From Candidatus Altimarinota bacterium (GTDB taxonomy: Bacteria > Patescibacteriota > Gracilibacteria > BD1-5 > UBA2023): a stretch of 64,000 nucleotides of DNA. Under the pieces are notes generated by a model. It saw only the letters and a program-made list of their open reading frames with translations. It was not told where the DNA came from and did no database searches. Location: assembly GCA_028713325.1 (NCBI GenBank), contig JAQTON010000003.1, positions 1-64,000 on the forward strand, in the 5' to 3' direction. The position numbers and the translations under genes were made by a program. Positions within the stretch are counted from its first letter, which is position 1; every line of letters begins with the position of its first letter. This document shows positions 21,580 through 30,544 of the stretch, piece by piece.

Positions 21580-22815
21580 ATGGTTTTCTTATTTTCTCTT
21601 ATCAATATAAGCTTTACACTCTTTTTTTTCTTGTTTTGACAGTATATAGAGAGTATTTTATTTTGAATAATATCGGTATTATTTATTATTTTCTTTAGTA
21701 AGATACTCTCTTTTTTTATAGAAAAAAAAGAAAATGATCATAAGGAAATAGATACTCACAGTAAAAAAATAAAAAAATTTCCTATAAAAAATATAATAGA
21801 ATATTTCAAAAAATGATCTTATTATATAGCTTTCCTCTTTTTTTATACTTCTCTTTACGGGTTTATTTATAGTATAAATCTTCTTTATAATTTCTCTCAT
21901 TTTACTGAAATATTTCACTATATAACCTTTACTCTCTCTTTGCTTATTACGAGCATCTTTTTCTTTTTTCTCCAAAAAAAACAAGAAACCATTTTTCTTA
22001 TTTTTCGATCGAACTGCATTATATTCACTCTTATTTATAGTTTTTTCCTTCTCTTTTTTCTCGGTAAAAATATTTCCCCGAGTATATTTTTTATTATAAA
22101 TAGCATATTTCCTATTATCACGCTCCTGAGTGTTTTGATTTTTGATACCTTTTTCAAAGAAAAAAAGAAATATATCTATCCTCTTTTCCTTTTTTATATA
22201 TTTCTTGCGGGGATATATTATATGGCTACCATTTTCTGAACAACGCCGCTTTGGTATATATTTCTCACAGTAGCATCGTTTTTTATGATTATCTCTACAT
22301 TTGTATTTCCTTCTCTGCTTCTTTTTAATCAATTTAAGAATATATCACAAAGCGTCGGTATATATCTGGGGTATATAGTATCTCTCTCTGTCGTCTCTTC
22401 TATTTTATTGGAATCTTTCTCCTTTTTTTATGTTTGTATTGTAAGTAGCTCTCTCATCTATCATTACATGATATATAGGTTTTTTAAAAACTATATCTCC
22501 TATATTATTTTTCTTTTTACTTTTGTATTTCTTTACATAAAAATATTTTTCATATTCTGAGTTATTTCGTTCGTCTCGCATCTTATTTTTATCTTTCTTC
22601 TTCCTTTTATATGCATCGGAATAAGTTATTTTATTCATAATACACGTCAGAGAGAGATTTATATTCTGCATTTCATGGGAATAGGAGTCAATATCCTGGC
22701 TCTCGTTTATTATTTTATTCGAACAGGTTCTCTGAACGATATATTATCCCTCTCTATTATTTTGTTTTTTGAGTCCATTCTCTTGTTTGTAAGTTATTTA
22801 CGGTTCAAAAAATAA
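21580..22815 (+). CDS. Polytopic membrane protein of unknown function
   Basis: Reading TGA at 21637, 21664, 21814, 22237 and 22558 as glycine gives 411 residues with about ten or more very hydrophobic Phe/Ile/Leu-rich segments and one polar loop near residues 50-77 (KKENDHKEIDTHSKKIKKF). No catalytic motif is visible. It follows the coiled-coil membrane protein by three bases and is likely its partner. The extreme AT content and Phe/Ile/Tyr bias stand out from the rest of the window. A transporter or lipid-linked carrier is possible, but nothing points to one. Confidence 0.65.
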
Positions 22816-22842
22816 TTCCCGAGTACTCGGGAATTATTTTTT
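22807..22842. terminator. Bidirectional Rho-independent terminator
   Basis: A perfect palindrome AATAATTCCCGAGT/ACTCGGGAATTATT flanked by A and T runs serves the plus-strand membrane gene and the minus-strand HD gene, whose stop codons lie inside it. Confidence 0.9.
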
Positions 22843-23430
22843 GAATGTGATTTTTTCTTCAAGTTTTTTAGTATTAAGAGTCTTTATATTATCCCGTTCT
22901 CATTTTGCCGTAAGCGTTCGGTATTGATACGTCCGTATCAAATTATAACTTATCTCCAGCCATTTTCTCTTGGAGATGTTCATATGGGCAATAGTATTGA
23001 GTTCTTTTCTCACAAGAAGGGTTTTGATAAAACAGTCCTTTCTTCCGAGATTATCCAAATCAGCATCCTGAATAATCTCCTCGAGAATATCATGCGTTTC
23101 TGAAAAAAGAACGGTGGCAAGGATAAGACGCTCTATTTTTTGTATACGCGTTTCCTTATATCAAATCCTCTCAAGATAGGTGCGGGCTATTTGAGCACCA
23201 ACGGTTTCATTGTTCATATATTGAACAGTGAAACCGGCATCGTGAAAAAGAGCCGCAAGGAGAAGATCGGTCTTATCTTCCCCAAATATTCACTCTTTAT
23301 CGGTTAAATACCCCACTCGTGCATAGACATCAAGGGTATGATTGATATTGTGGTAAGGATAATGATTAATAGGATCAAGAAGATCAAGAATATAACGCAG
23401 GGTATTATTGATTGTTTTTTGTTCCGTCAT
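22834..23430 (-). CDS. HD-domain metal-dependent phosphohydrolase-like protein
   Basis: The 198-residue frame uses three TGA-glycine codons. The HD signature is visible as HNINHTLDV (about residues 26-34) and LLLAALFHDAGF (about 58-69), with further downstream ETHDILEEIIQDADLDNLGR supplying the last metal-binding aspartate. This is the layout of small cytoplasmic HD proteins acting on nucleotides or signalling nucleotides; the substrate is unknown. A longer start at 23487 is possible, but the ATG at 23430 starts the conserved part. Confidence 0.82.
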
Positions 23431-23608
23431 TGTTTTTATGGTAAATAATACTGTATATATAGTACCATTACTCTGTAAAGAAAGCAAAAATATTTTGCAT
23501 AATTATACATTTTTTTGACATTTTTAAATAAAACATATAATACACGGGCTAAAAATAGGAAACGCTACAGAAATATACTGGTTTATTCTCTTTGGAGACC
23601 CTATACCT

Positions 23609-23683
23609 TGGGGATTCGCCAAGTGGTAAGGCAGCGGACTTTGACTCCGCCATTCGGGGGTTCGAATCCCTCATCCCCAACCA
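23609..23683 (+). tRNA. tRNA-Gln (anticodon UUG)
   Basis: A complete cloverleaf: acceptor TGGGGAT pairing with ATCCCCA, anticodon stem GCGGA/TCCGC with loop CTTTGAC (anticodon TTG), T arm GGGGGTTCGAATCCC, and encoded CCA. The 5' T at position 1 and the A at 72 are typical for tRNA-Gln. Confidence 0.96.
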
Positions 23684-23778
23684 TAAATATAGCTATCAAT
23701 AGGTAAATAAAATTGATTTTTCTCGGGAATTTCATATAGTTACACAAAATTAATAATTATTTTTTCATTTTTCATTTC

Positions 23779-24090
23779 ATGTTTGCGATCGTAGAAATCG
23801 GAGGAAACCAATTTACTGTAAAAGTAGGAGATATTATCGAAGTAGATAATCAAAATACGGAGGTAGGATCTATTATGGAGGTACAACCACTTCTTGTATC
23901 CAGTGAAGATGGAGCTACTGTAAAGGTAGGAACTCCCGTAGTTGAGGGTGCAAAGGTATCTCTTAAGGTTATTCAGGACTTTCGAGGAGAAAAAATTCGT
24001 GTTTTCAAAATGAAATCAAAGAAACGCTACGCACGAACTTTCGGATTCCGACCGGAACAAACAAAGCTCGAAGTTACCGCTATTGCATAA
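23779..24090 (+). CDS. rplU: Large-subunit ribosomal protein bL21
   Basis: The 103-residue protein matches bL21: MFAIVEIGGNQFTVKVGD at the start, the central VGTPVVEGAKVSLKVI, and the C-terminal KMKSKKRYARTFGFRPEQT, which binds 23S rRNA. The usual downstream rpmA (bL27) is absent; a hairpin and a LysM protein gene follow. There is no Shine-Dalgarno motif, only a T-rich leader (TTTTTCATTTTTCATTTC). Confidence 0.95.
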   Translation: MFAIVEIGGNQFTVKVGDIIEVDNQNTEVGSIMEVQPLLVSSEDGATVKVGTPVVEGAKVSLKVIQDFRGEKIRVFKMKSKKRYARTFGFRPEQTKLEVTAIA

Positions 24091-24099
24091 GGAGGATTT

Positions 24100-24148
24100 C
24101 TTCTTTCATAAGAGATACGTATATTCTTTTATGAAGGAGGAGTTTTTA
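24100..24148 (+). terminator. Probable terminator after rplU
   Basis: CTTTCATAAGAG pairs with CTTTTATGAAG around a short loop, followed by GGAGTTTTTA. The stem is long but imperfect. Confidence 0.6.
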
Positions 24149-24164
24149 TTCCTAAAACACCTGA

Positions 24165-25211
24165 ATGAAACTTAAAATCAACATTCAATCCCGTCTCAAA
24201 AGACATGCTCGTAACAGTCCTTCTTTAAATAAGAAACGAGTTTTCTCTCTCTTAAAAAAATTCAAATTTTTTTCACTTTTTATTGTACTTATCCTTCCTA
24301 TATACCCTTCTTTTTGAGCCTTTGGGCTCAATGAAGAGACGGCAGTAGGTAACTATGATGAGACAACCATTATCACTGCCTACGAAGGAGACAGTGAAGA
24401 TTCCTCCATATTTTCAAAAGAATCAGGATTTATAAAATCCAACAGCACACTCGATGATACCCGTGATGTAAGCGGGATCAATAAACTTCTTTCTTATACG
24501 ATCCAGGAGGGAGATTCTCTCGGAGATATCGCTTCGAAATTCAACGTGAGCGTAAACTCCATTATCTGGGCTAATAATTTCAATGCAGATACGATACTCC
24601 ATCCAAACAGTATTATTAAAATACCCCCGGTAACGGGACTTACTTATTTGGTTGTCAAAGGCGATACGGTAGAAAGTCTAGCTCAAAAATATAAGGTTTC
24701 AGTCAGTAAGATTGTTGAACAGAACAAGCTTGCGGCAAAACAAGAGCTTCTTATCGGTCAGCAAATTTTGATTCCGGGAGCGATAAAAATAACACCGCCA
24801 AAACCCGTCATTATCAAGAAGGCCATTGTACAAAAACCGACATCAAAAACTACGGAATATAAAACCTATGCGACAACATACACAGGAAAAGGAAACAGAT
24901 TCGCTTGGGGAAATTGTACGTATTTTGTAGCAAATCATAAGAATGTAACATGGCGAGGAAATGCCAATGCTTGGCTTCGAAATGCTGCCGCCGCAGGAGT
25001 TCCGACCGGGAAAAACCCAACACCGGGTGCTATTATAACATTTCAGGGATCGGGATATAATCCCTATTATGGGCATGTGGGACTCGTGGTGGATGTAGAT
25101 GGGAATGATGTCGTGATAAAAGATATGAACTATCGAAGATTGAATGAAATAACCATTCGAAGAGTAGCAAAGAGTGATCCGTCGATTCGAGGATATATCT
25201 ACAGTAATTAA
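24165..25211 (+). CDS. Secreted LysM-LysM-CHAP peptidoglycan hydrolase
   Basis: The 348-residue protein (TGA at 24315, codon 51, glycine at the end of the signal peptide) has a hydrophobic export signal (FFSLFIVLILPIYPSFG, about residues 35-51), two LysM domains (YTIQEGDSLGDIASKFNVS about 110-155 and YLVVKGDTVESLAQKYKVS about 160-205) that bind glycan chains, and a C-terminal CHAP amidase/endopeptidase domain with the catalytic cysteine in WGNCTYFV (about 247) and histidine in GHVGLVVDVD (about 305). It would cut peptidoglycan during growth or division. A strong terminator follows. Confidence 0.92.
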
Positions 25212-25213
25212 AC

Positions 25214-25249
25214 AAAAAATACCCGTTGCCTTAGCAACGGGTATTTTTT
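25214..25249. terminator. Bidirectional Rho-independent terminator
   Basis: AAAAAATACCCGTTGC/GCAACGGGTATTTTTT palindrome between the convergent CHAP and glyS genes. Confidence 0.9.
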
Positions 25250-25253
25250 GTTT

Positions 25254-26858
25254 CTAACATCCTTTGTTTCGGAAGTACTCGATTAAGTTTTTAATCTTTA
25301 CTATCTCTTGAATCCCGGTATCGCGATCCCGAATCGTGAGTTGCCCTTGATCATAGTTCTCACTGTCCACACAGATGGAGAACGGAACTCCGATTTCATC
25401 CATACGGTAGTACCGCTTCCCAATCGCTCCCGTCTCGTCGTACTCGCACATAAAGTGCGGAGAGAGAAGCTTGTATATCTCCATCGCCTCCGTCCCGAGT
25501 TTTTTCACGAGAGGAAGAACGGCAATCTTGATCGGAGCGATGGACGGCTTGAACTTCATAATGACTCGGGAACCCTCTTCTGTTTCCATTCGAGTATAGG
25601 CGTCCGAGAGGGCTGCGAGAGTGAGTCGGGAAAGTCCTATGGAAGGCTCTATAACGTATGGTATGTACTTTTCATTGGTAAATGGGTCGAAGTAACTCAG
25701 GTCCGCCTTGGAGAGAGTCATATGAGCCTTCAAATCGTAATCGGTACGATTCGCAAGCGTGGAGATTTCTCCCCATCCGAACGGGAAAAGGTACTCAAAG
25801 TCTCCGGCACGGCGAGAATAGTGAGGAAGTCCTTCTTTCGGAATCTCGACGAATCGCACTTTGTCGGCACTAAATCCGAGCACTTCCGTGAAGAATCTCT
25901 GTTCTTCCCGGAGCCACTCTTCGAAGAACGCCTCATCGGTTCCCGGTTTACAAAAGAATTCAATCTCAATCTGTTCGAATTCACGAGTACGGAAGATAAA
26001 GTTCTTCGGAGTGATTTCATTTCGGAAGGCTTTTCCACACTGTGCTACTCCGAATGGTACCTTCTTTCGGCTCGTTCGGGCAATATTCGCAAAGTTTACG
26101 AATATCCCCTGAGCGGTCTCAGGACGAAGGTATACAAGACTCGTAGAATCCTCTGTCACCCCCTGATGCGTTTGAAGCATGAGGTTGAATCGTCTAATTT
26201 CAGTCCAGTCACATTTTCCACAAGTTGGACATTTAATTTTTTCAAAAATTAGGAAATGTGATAAAAAAAGATTTATATCTTTATCTAATGCAATAAGTTG
26301 ACGTCCCCATAATCCGTAAGCTGAATTAAAATCTCATACTGCGTGAAATAGAGACTCCATTTGATTAGAATCTCATTGTGAAAGCTTATGAATAAAAGTT
26401 ACTTCTTCTATAGTTGGATCATTGTTTGTAATATATTTTTTTTGTTCAATCGCAGATAGGGATTCCCAGTGTTTGACCCATAACTTTGCACTGGCACGAA
26501 TCCAATTCTGCTTAATATTTATAACCTCTTCTTTATATATTTCTTCAAGAATTTTATCAGCACGTTCTCTATTATTACAAGCCCTACAGTCTACAAGAGG
26601 ATCAGAAAAACCTCCAACATGTCCGGAAGCCACCCAGACATTCGGGTTCATGAGAATCGCCGCATCGAGCAGAGTCATATCGGGACGCTTCTGCACGAAC
26701 TCCCGTATCCAGGCGTTCTTGATGTTTTCCTTGAGCATTGATCCGTACGGTCCATAATCCCAACTATTTGCGAGTCCTCCATATATTTCGGATCCTTGGT
26801 ATACAAATCCTCGAACTTTCGAGAGTTCCACGAGGTCTTTCATTTCGACGTTTGACAT
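25254..26858 (-). CDS. glyS: Glycyl-tRNA synthetase, class II alpha2 type (UGA read as Gly)
   Basis: This 534-residue enzyme charges tRNA-Gly. Two TGA codons (26373 and 26334) encode glycine. The class II motifs are clear: [21 protein letters not shown] near the N-terminus, the zinc-binding cysteines CRAC and [21 protein letters not shown] (motif 2 region), and the C-terminal anticodon-binding domain starting at [12 protein letters not shown]. In a UGA-glycine organism the same enzyme must also charge the extra tRNA-Gly(UCA). The ATG at 26858 is chosen because the upstream part of the open frame lies in the T-box leader. Confidence 0.95.
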
Positions 26859-27045
26859 ATATTTTAAAAGTAAACGAATAAAAAATCCCAAAACCTCTGT
26901 TGAAAGAGATTTCGGGACCAGTTTGATTTTTCGACCGGCGGTTCCACCCAAATTCCGTGATTGCATCACGACGCTTTTTATAGAGAAATGCGAGAGAAGA
27001 AGGTTTCCAACCCTTCCTGTAAAACTCCCTATTTTTCTATGTATG
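26859..27045 (-). promoter_or_regulatory. T-box leader controlling glyS
   Basis: On the minus strand the leader contains the T-box sequence GGGTGGAACCGC (26938-26949), and a terminator hairpin (26881-26917) that ends in a T run 22 bases before the glyS ATG. The UGGA of the T-box bulge fits pairing with the UCCA end of tRNA-Gly, whose discriminator base is U. A promoter with TATAAT (27051-27056) and TTGCAT (27073-27078) lies just upstream. Uncharged tRNA-Gly is expected to switch glyS on. I could not fix the specifier codon by eye. Confidence 0.8.
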
Positions 27046-27148
27046 TGGGTATTATAGAGAAGAGATGAGGAAATGCAAATTCTTTTGCATTCTTCCCGGT
27101 TCCTGCTATAATCTTTGCACTACATCCTCATTTTCCCGAAAAATGCCC

Positions 27149-27175
27149 TTGACAACGATAATGCCGACATATAAT
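27149..27175 (+). promoter_or_regulatory. Putative promoter upstream of the DGR locus
   Basis: TTGACA (27149-27154) and TATAAT (27170-27175), 15 bases apart, point toward the DGR target gene about 330 bases downstream. The repeats in between would form a long leader. Confidence 0.5.
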
Positions 27176-27179
27176 TTAT

Positions 27180-27224
27180 CAGCCGTCAGCCGTCAGCCGT
27201 CAGCCGTCAGCCGTCAGCCGTCAG
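27180..27224. repeat. Tandem 7-bp repeat (CAGCCGT)n
   Basis: Six uninterrupted copies of CAGCCGT plus a partial one. Such simple repeats can change in number by slippage. It lies immediately after the putative promoter. Confidence 0.9.
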
Positions 27225-27450
27225 AACCGTAGGGGCGAACCTCTGTGTTCGTCTTTCATTCCCGAAAATCCCAAGCACCGTTTTTTCCGTGTTTCGGGAT
27301 TTTTTTGTGTTTCGGTCGGGACCGTAACGAAACCGTAGGGGCGAACCCTTGTGTTCGCCATGTCCGTGAGACAAACCGTAGGGGCAATCCTCCGTGATTG
27401 CCATATCGCGAATCAGAATCATCAGGGCAGACACAGAGGTCTGCCCCTAC
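27225..27450. repeat. GTAGGGGC-type dispersed repeat cluster
   Basis: Three direct copies of the pattern ACCGTAGGGGC followed by GAAC or AATC and a palindromic GTGTTCG or GTGATTGCC end (starting near 27225, 27329 and 27375) plus one inverted copy (GTCTGCCCCTACGA, near 27438). It belongs to a palindromic repeat type seen in many bacterial genomes and separates glyS from the DGR locus. I see no gene in it. Confidence 0.75.
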
Positions 27451-27504
27451 GATCCGAATAATTTCATTTTAAAATATTTTTTATTTCTTTTATTCTTACA
27501 TTAT

Positions 27505-29688
27505 ATGAAAACATTAAAAAACACTTCTTCTGTCATTGCGAGCGAAGCGAAGCAATCCAGATCAAATATATCTTCTTTTTCACGAAAACTCTCTGGTTTC
27601 ACCCTCGTCGAGCTCATCGTGGTTATCACTATCCTCGTCATCCTCGGAACCATCGCTTTCACGAGCCTCACGGGATTCTCATGAAATGCCCGCGATTCCG
27701 ACCGGGTTACTACTCTTAAGAATATAGAGAGTGGACTCGATCTCTTCCAGATAAAATCTTGACAGTATCCGACTCCCGAGAACATCACAGGAACCGGAAC
27801 TGTCAACGGAAACATCCTTGCTTCCGTCTGAGAGATCGGAGACACTATTTCCCGCATCATCAAGATCAACAAGATTCCCACAGATCCCCTCTCCAAATCC
27901 AACTATGTCTACGGAACCAACACAAGCAAAACTCAATATCAAATCGCCACCACCCTCGAGAATGCCGTAGCACATAATTCTCCTTTTATTTCTCAAACCT
28001 ACGCAGCAAACTCTTCCCTCCAAGCCCGAGTCAATGGAAATTATTCCGGATATATCAAATTCAGTAGCGGTTCAGAAACTTGGATAGCCAACATCCCTTC
28101 CCTCATATTCAATAACACAGGAAGTACCAATCTCCTCTCCACAGGAACCTATTTCGTCGTGAACAAACAACAGAATCTTCCCTACAAGTTGGATGATAAA
28201 ACCGAGACACGAAACAAGAACGCAACGGAAATCATCCAAGCCATCGCCAACACCACAACCGCTACGCTTACGGGAGCAAGAATCGATAACATAACTACCA
28301 GTACCGGAGTATCCGCTTTCTTCACCTGAGCTCTCCTTGCAAGCTTCTGAGGAAACATCACCTTCATAGAAACCGCGGTTCTCGGGAAAACCGCCACTAT
28401 TACTCCTCCCGCACCGAATGACTGTACTTTCAATTCCAGTCCCGTTACGCACGCCACAGCGGTTACCGCCTACCTCGCATCCTCCGTATCATTCGGGAAT
28501 ACCTGTACGAGCGAACAGAGAACCTGTACGAACGGAACTCTCAGTGGAACCTACACCTTCGCAGCATGTACCGTAGCAGGAGCAACCGGTACTTTCACTC
28601 TCTCTCAAACATCCGTCACACAGTGAACCAATCCTACTATTTCCAATAACTGTAGTACCGCTCCAACCGGTTATACCAGTTCCGATACGGCAGTTGCCAC
28701 CATTGCCGGAACTACCATCACCACTCTCTCTGCAGGAACCACCGATATTACCCCAGTCTGAGGAGCTTGTGCCGACAATATTGCGAAGACTTTGACGGTG
28801 ATAGCACCGGTAATTAACGGAACCTGCGGAACCGCGAACAATCTCCTCACCAGTACTTCGCCGACTGCCACTCGTTGTTCAACATGAGATCCGACCATTG
28901 TCACCGATACCGGAACGGGATGGACATGGAGCTGTAACGGATCGAACGGAGGAACGACCGCAAGTTGCAATGCTCCCCAATCCTATCCGAACTGCAATAT
29001 CGCCAACATCAAACTCGCAAACAATCAGGTCTGGTCCGCTTGTAATGTCGGAGCCACCACTGCCTATGTCGGAGAATCAATCGCGAATTGCGCAGGATCC
29101 GCAAATGACTGCGATCTCGCTCTTCGGTCCACCCTCGGAGGGTACTATCAGTGGGGACGCAATAATAATGTCGCATCTCAGGGAACTCCGACCGCTACCC
29201 AAGCGATCGCCGGAACTCTCGCCGGAGGAGTCGGACATTCGAACTTCATCACGAACGCAACCTCTCCGTACGACTGGATAGCGACACAAAACGACAATCT
29301 CTGGGGAGGTGCTGGGACGACCAGCACTGCTGGAACCTTCGCTTCTCAGGGTTCGCCTGCCACGATGCAAGGACCGTGTCCTACCAGCTACCATGTGCCG
29401 ACTCAGTTCGAATGGTGCTCGGCAGCCCAATCCATCAACCCGGCACTTACCTGCACTTCCGCCTGGCAGAACGACACTTCGATTGCTACTACTCTCAAAC
29501 TCCCTCTTTCGGGCAGCCGCTATTACTCCCCTGCCGGCTACTTCAATCAGGGCGTGTACGGGTACTACTGGTCTTCGTCCCCGTCTGGCATCTATGGCTA
29601 CTATGTGACCATTAGCGGTACGCAGGTGTACCCGTTGGATATCAATTATCGGGCGTACGGGTTCTCTGTGCGTTGTCTCAAGAACTAG
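27505..29688 (+). CDS. DGR target: type IV prepilin-like surface protein with diversified C-terminus
   Basis: Reading eight TGA codons (27682, 27760, 27829, 28327, 28348, 28624, 28759, 28885) as glycine gives one 727-residue frame ending in TAG. Residues 31-50 are a class III prepilin signal (G31|FTLVELIVVITILVI, with Glu at mature position 5), followed by pilin-like sequence (IESGLDLFQIKSGQYPTPE). The middle is Thr/Ser-rich with Ig-like Big-type stretches and repeated Cys pairs. The last 190 residues resemble the FISUMP (Fib_succ_major) C-type-lectin-like domain (GGYYQWGRNN, CPTSYHVPTQFEWC, YYWSSSPSG, FSVRCLKN), whose end is the variable region. Prepilin peptidase processing would place it on a pilus or in the envelope with the variable surface outward. 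Codons 9-21 of the leader lie in a dispersed repeat. Confidence 0.93.
29507..29685 (+). repeat. DGR variable region (VR)
   Basis: The final 179 bases of the target gene align without gaps to the template at 30284-30462. All 15 differences fall on template adenines: 11 A-to-T, 2 A-to-G, 2 A-to-C. They change 14 codons, 13 of them template AAY (Asn), eight of which now read Tyr. The last 30 bases are identical, as expected of the initiation-of-homing end. The T of the TAG stop right after VR is a C at the same place past TR. Confidence 0.97.
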
Positions 29689-29786
29689 GAAAGTAAGCAA
29701 TGAGGCAGTTTCTCGAGATGAGGTTTCGTCATTCGACTCTTCGTTCTCTTTGTCTCTTTAAATATCTCTCAAAACTCACAAATACT

Positions 29787-30128
29787 ATGGCTACATATGA
29801 TAACTTGCCGGTTTACAAGGCAAGTTACGATTTATTGGTGGAGATTTTCCGGTTCGTCAAAACCTTCTCAAGAGAATATAAACACACACTCGGGGAGAGT
29901 ATCAAAAAAGAAATGATCATATTGATCAGTCATATTTATCGGGCGAATTCGGATTTCTCCAAGCGAAAAGAACACCTGTCGGGTGCTCGTGAGAGCCTCG
30001 AGCTTATCAGACTCTATCTCCGACTCACGAAGGATCTGAATCAAATCAATCTCAAAAGTTTCGTGTTTCTAAACACGATTATCGAATCGGTATCGAAACA
30101 GCTTTTCTCTTGGCAGAAGAGCATGTAA
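29787..30128 (+). CDS. avd: Accessory variability determinant (Avd-like four-helix protein)
   Basis: The 113-residue protein is all helical and matches the bAvd/23S rRNA-intervening-sequence four-helix-bundle family: DNLPVYKASYDLLVEIFRFV, then REYKHTLGESIKKEMIILIS, RKEHLSGARESLELIRLYLR, and a last helix ending SKQLFSWQ. Avd binds the DGR reverse transcriptase and is needed for mutagenic homing. Its place between the target gene and the template repeat is the classic DGR order. No in-frame TGA. The ATG at 29787 begins the conserved part; an upstream in-frame ATG at 29700 would add 29 unlikely residues. Confidence 0.92.
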   Translation: MATYDNLPVYKASYDLLVEIFRFVKTFSREYKHTLGESIKKEMIILISHIYRANSDFSKRKEHLSGARESLELIRLYLRLTKDLNQINLKSFVFLNTIIESVSKQLFSWQKSM

Positions 30129-30283
30129 ACGAATCATATCTTTCTCGAAAAACGGTCAGAGTCGGCACTTCCAAGGAAATGCCGAGAGAACCGCATCCTA
30201 GTTGATGGTACACTTCCGAAAGGGAGTAATAAAAGATACGTGCGTCCTTATTTTGGGCACACCTACAAATTTAGTTGCCATTT

Positions 30284-30462
30284 TTTCGGGCAACCGCAAT
30301 AACTCCACTGCCGGCTACAACAATCAGGGCGTGAACGGGAACTACTGGTCTTCGTCCCCGTCTGGCATCTATGGCTACAATGTGAACATTAGCGGTACGC
30401 AGGTGAACCCGTTGAATAACAATAATCGGGCGAACGGGTTCTCTGTGCGTTGTCTCAAGAAC
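30284..30462 (+). repeat. DGR template region (TR)
   Basis: A 179-base non-coding copy of VR, rich in AAY codons when read in the target frame (16 of them), which is the hallmark of DGR templates because adenine mutation of AAY cannot create a stop. It lies between avd and the reverse transcriptase. Similarity to VR ends abruptly at both edges. An open frame runs through it only because it copies coding sequence. Confidence 0.97.
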
Positions 30463-30544
30463 CAGGATTTGATTTCACCTCACCTAACTTCTCCTTAACA
30501 AGAGGAGGCTGGGTGGGGTTATATTGTTTAACACATGTTTTTTT

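Noticed and set aside
23515-23706. Plus-strand 63-codon frame
   Set aside because: It covers the tRNA-Gln gene and has no protein-like features.
26859-26969. N-terminal extension of GlyRS
   Set aside because: The extra residues would be encoded by the T-box and terminator of the leader.
27180-27450. Possible CRISPR array
   Set aside because: The 7-bp units are contiguous with no spacers, and the longer units are palindromic intergenic repeats without regular spacing; no cas gene is nearby.
30202-30498. Open frame across the DGR template
   Set aside because: It is open only because TR copies the 3' coding end of the target; the upstream part has no protein character.
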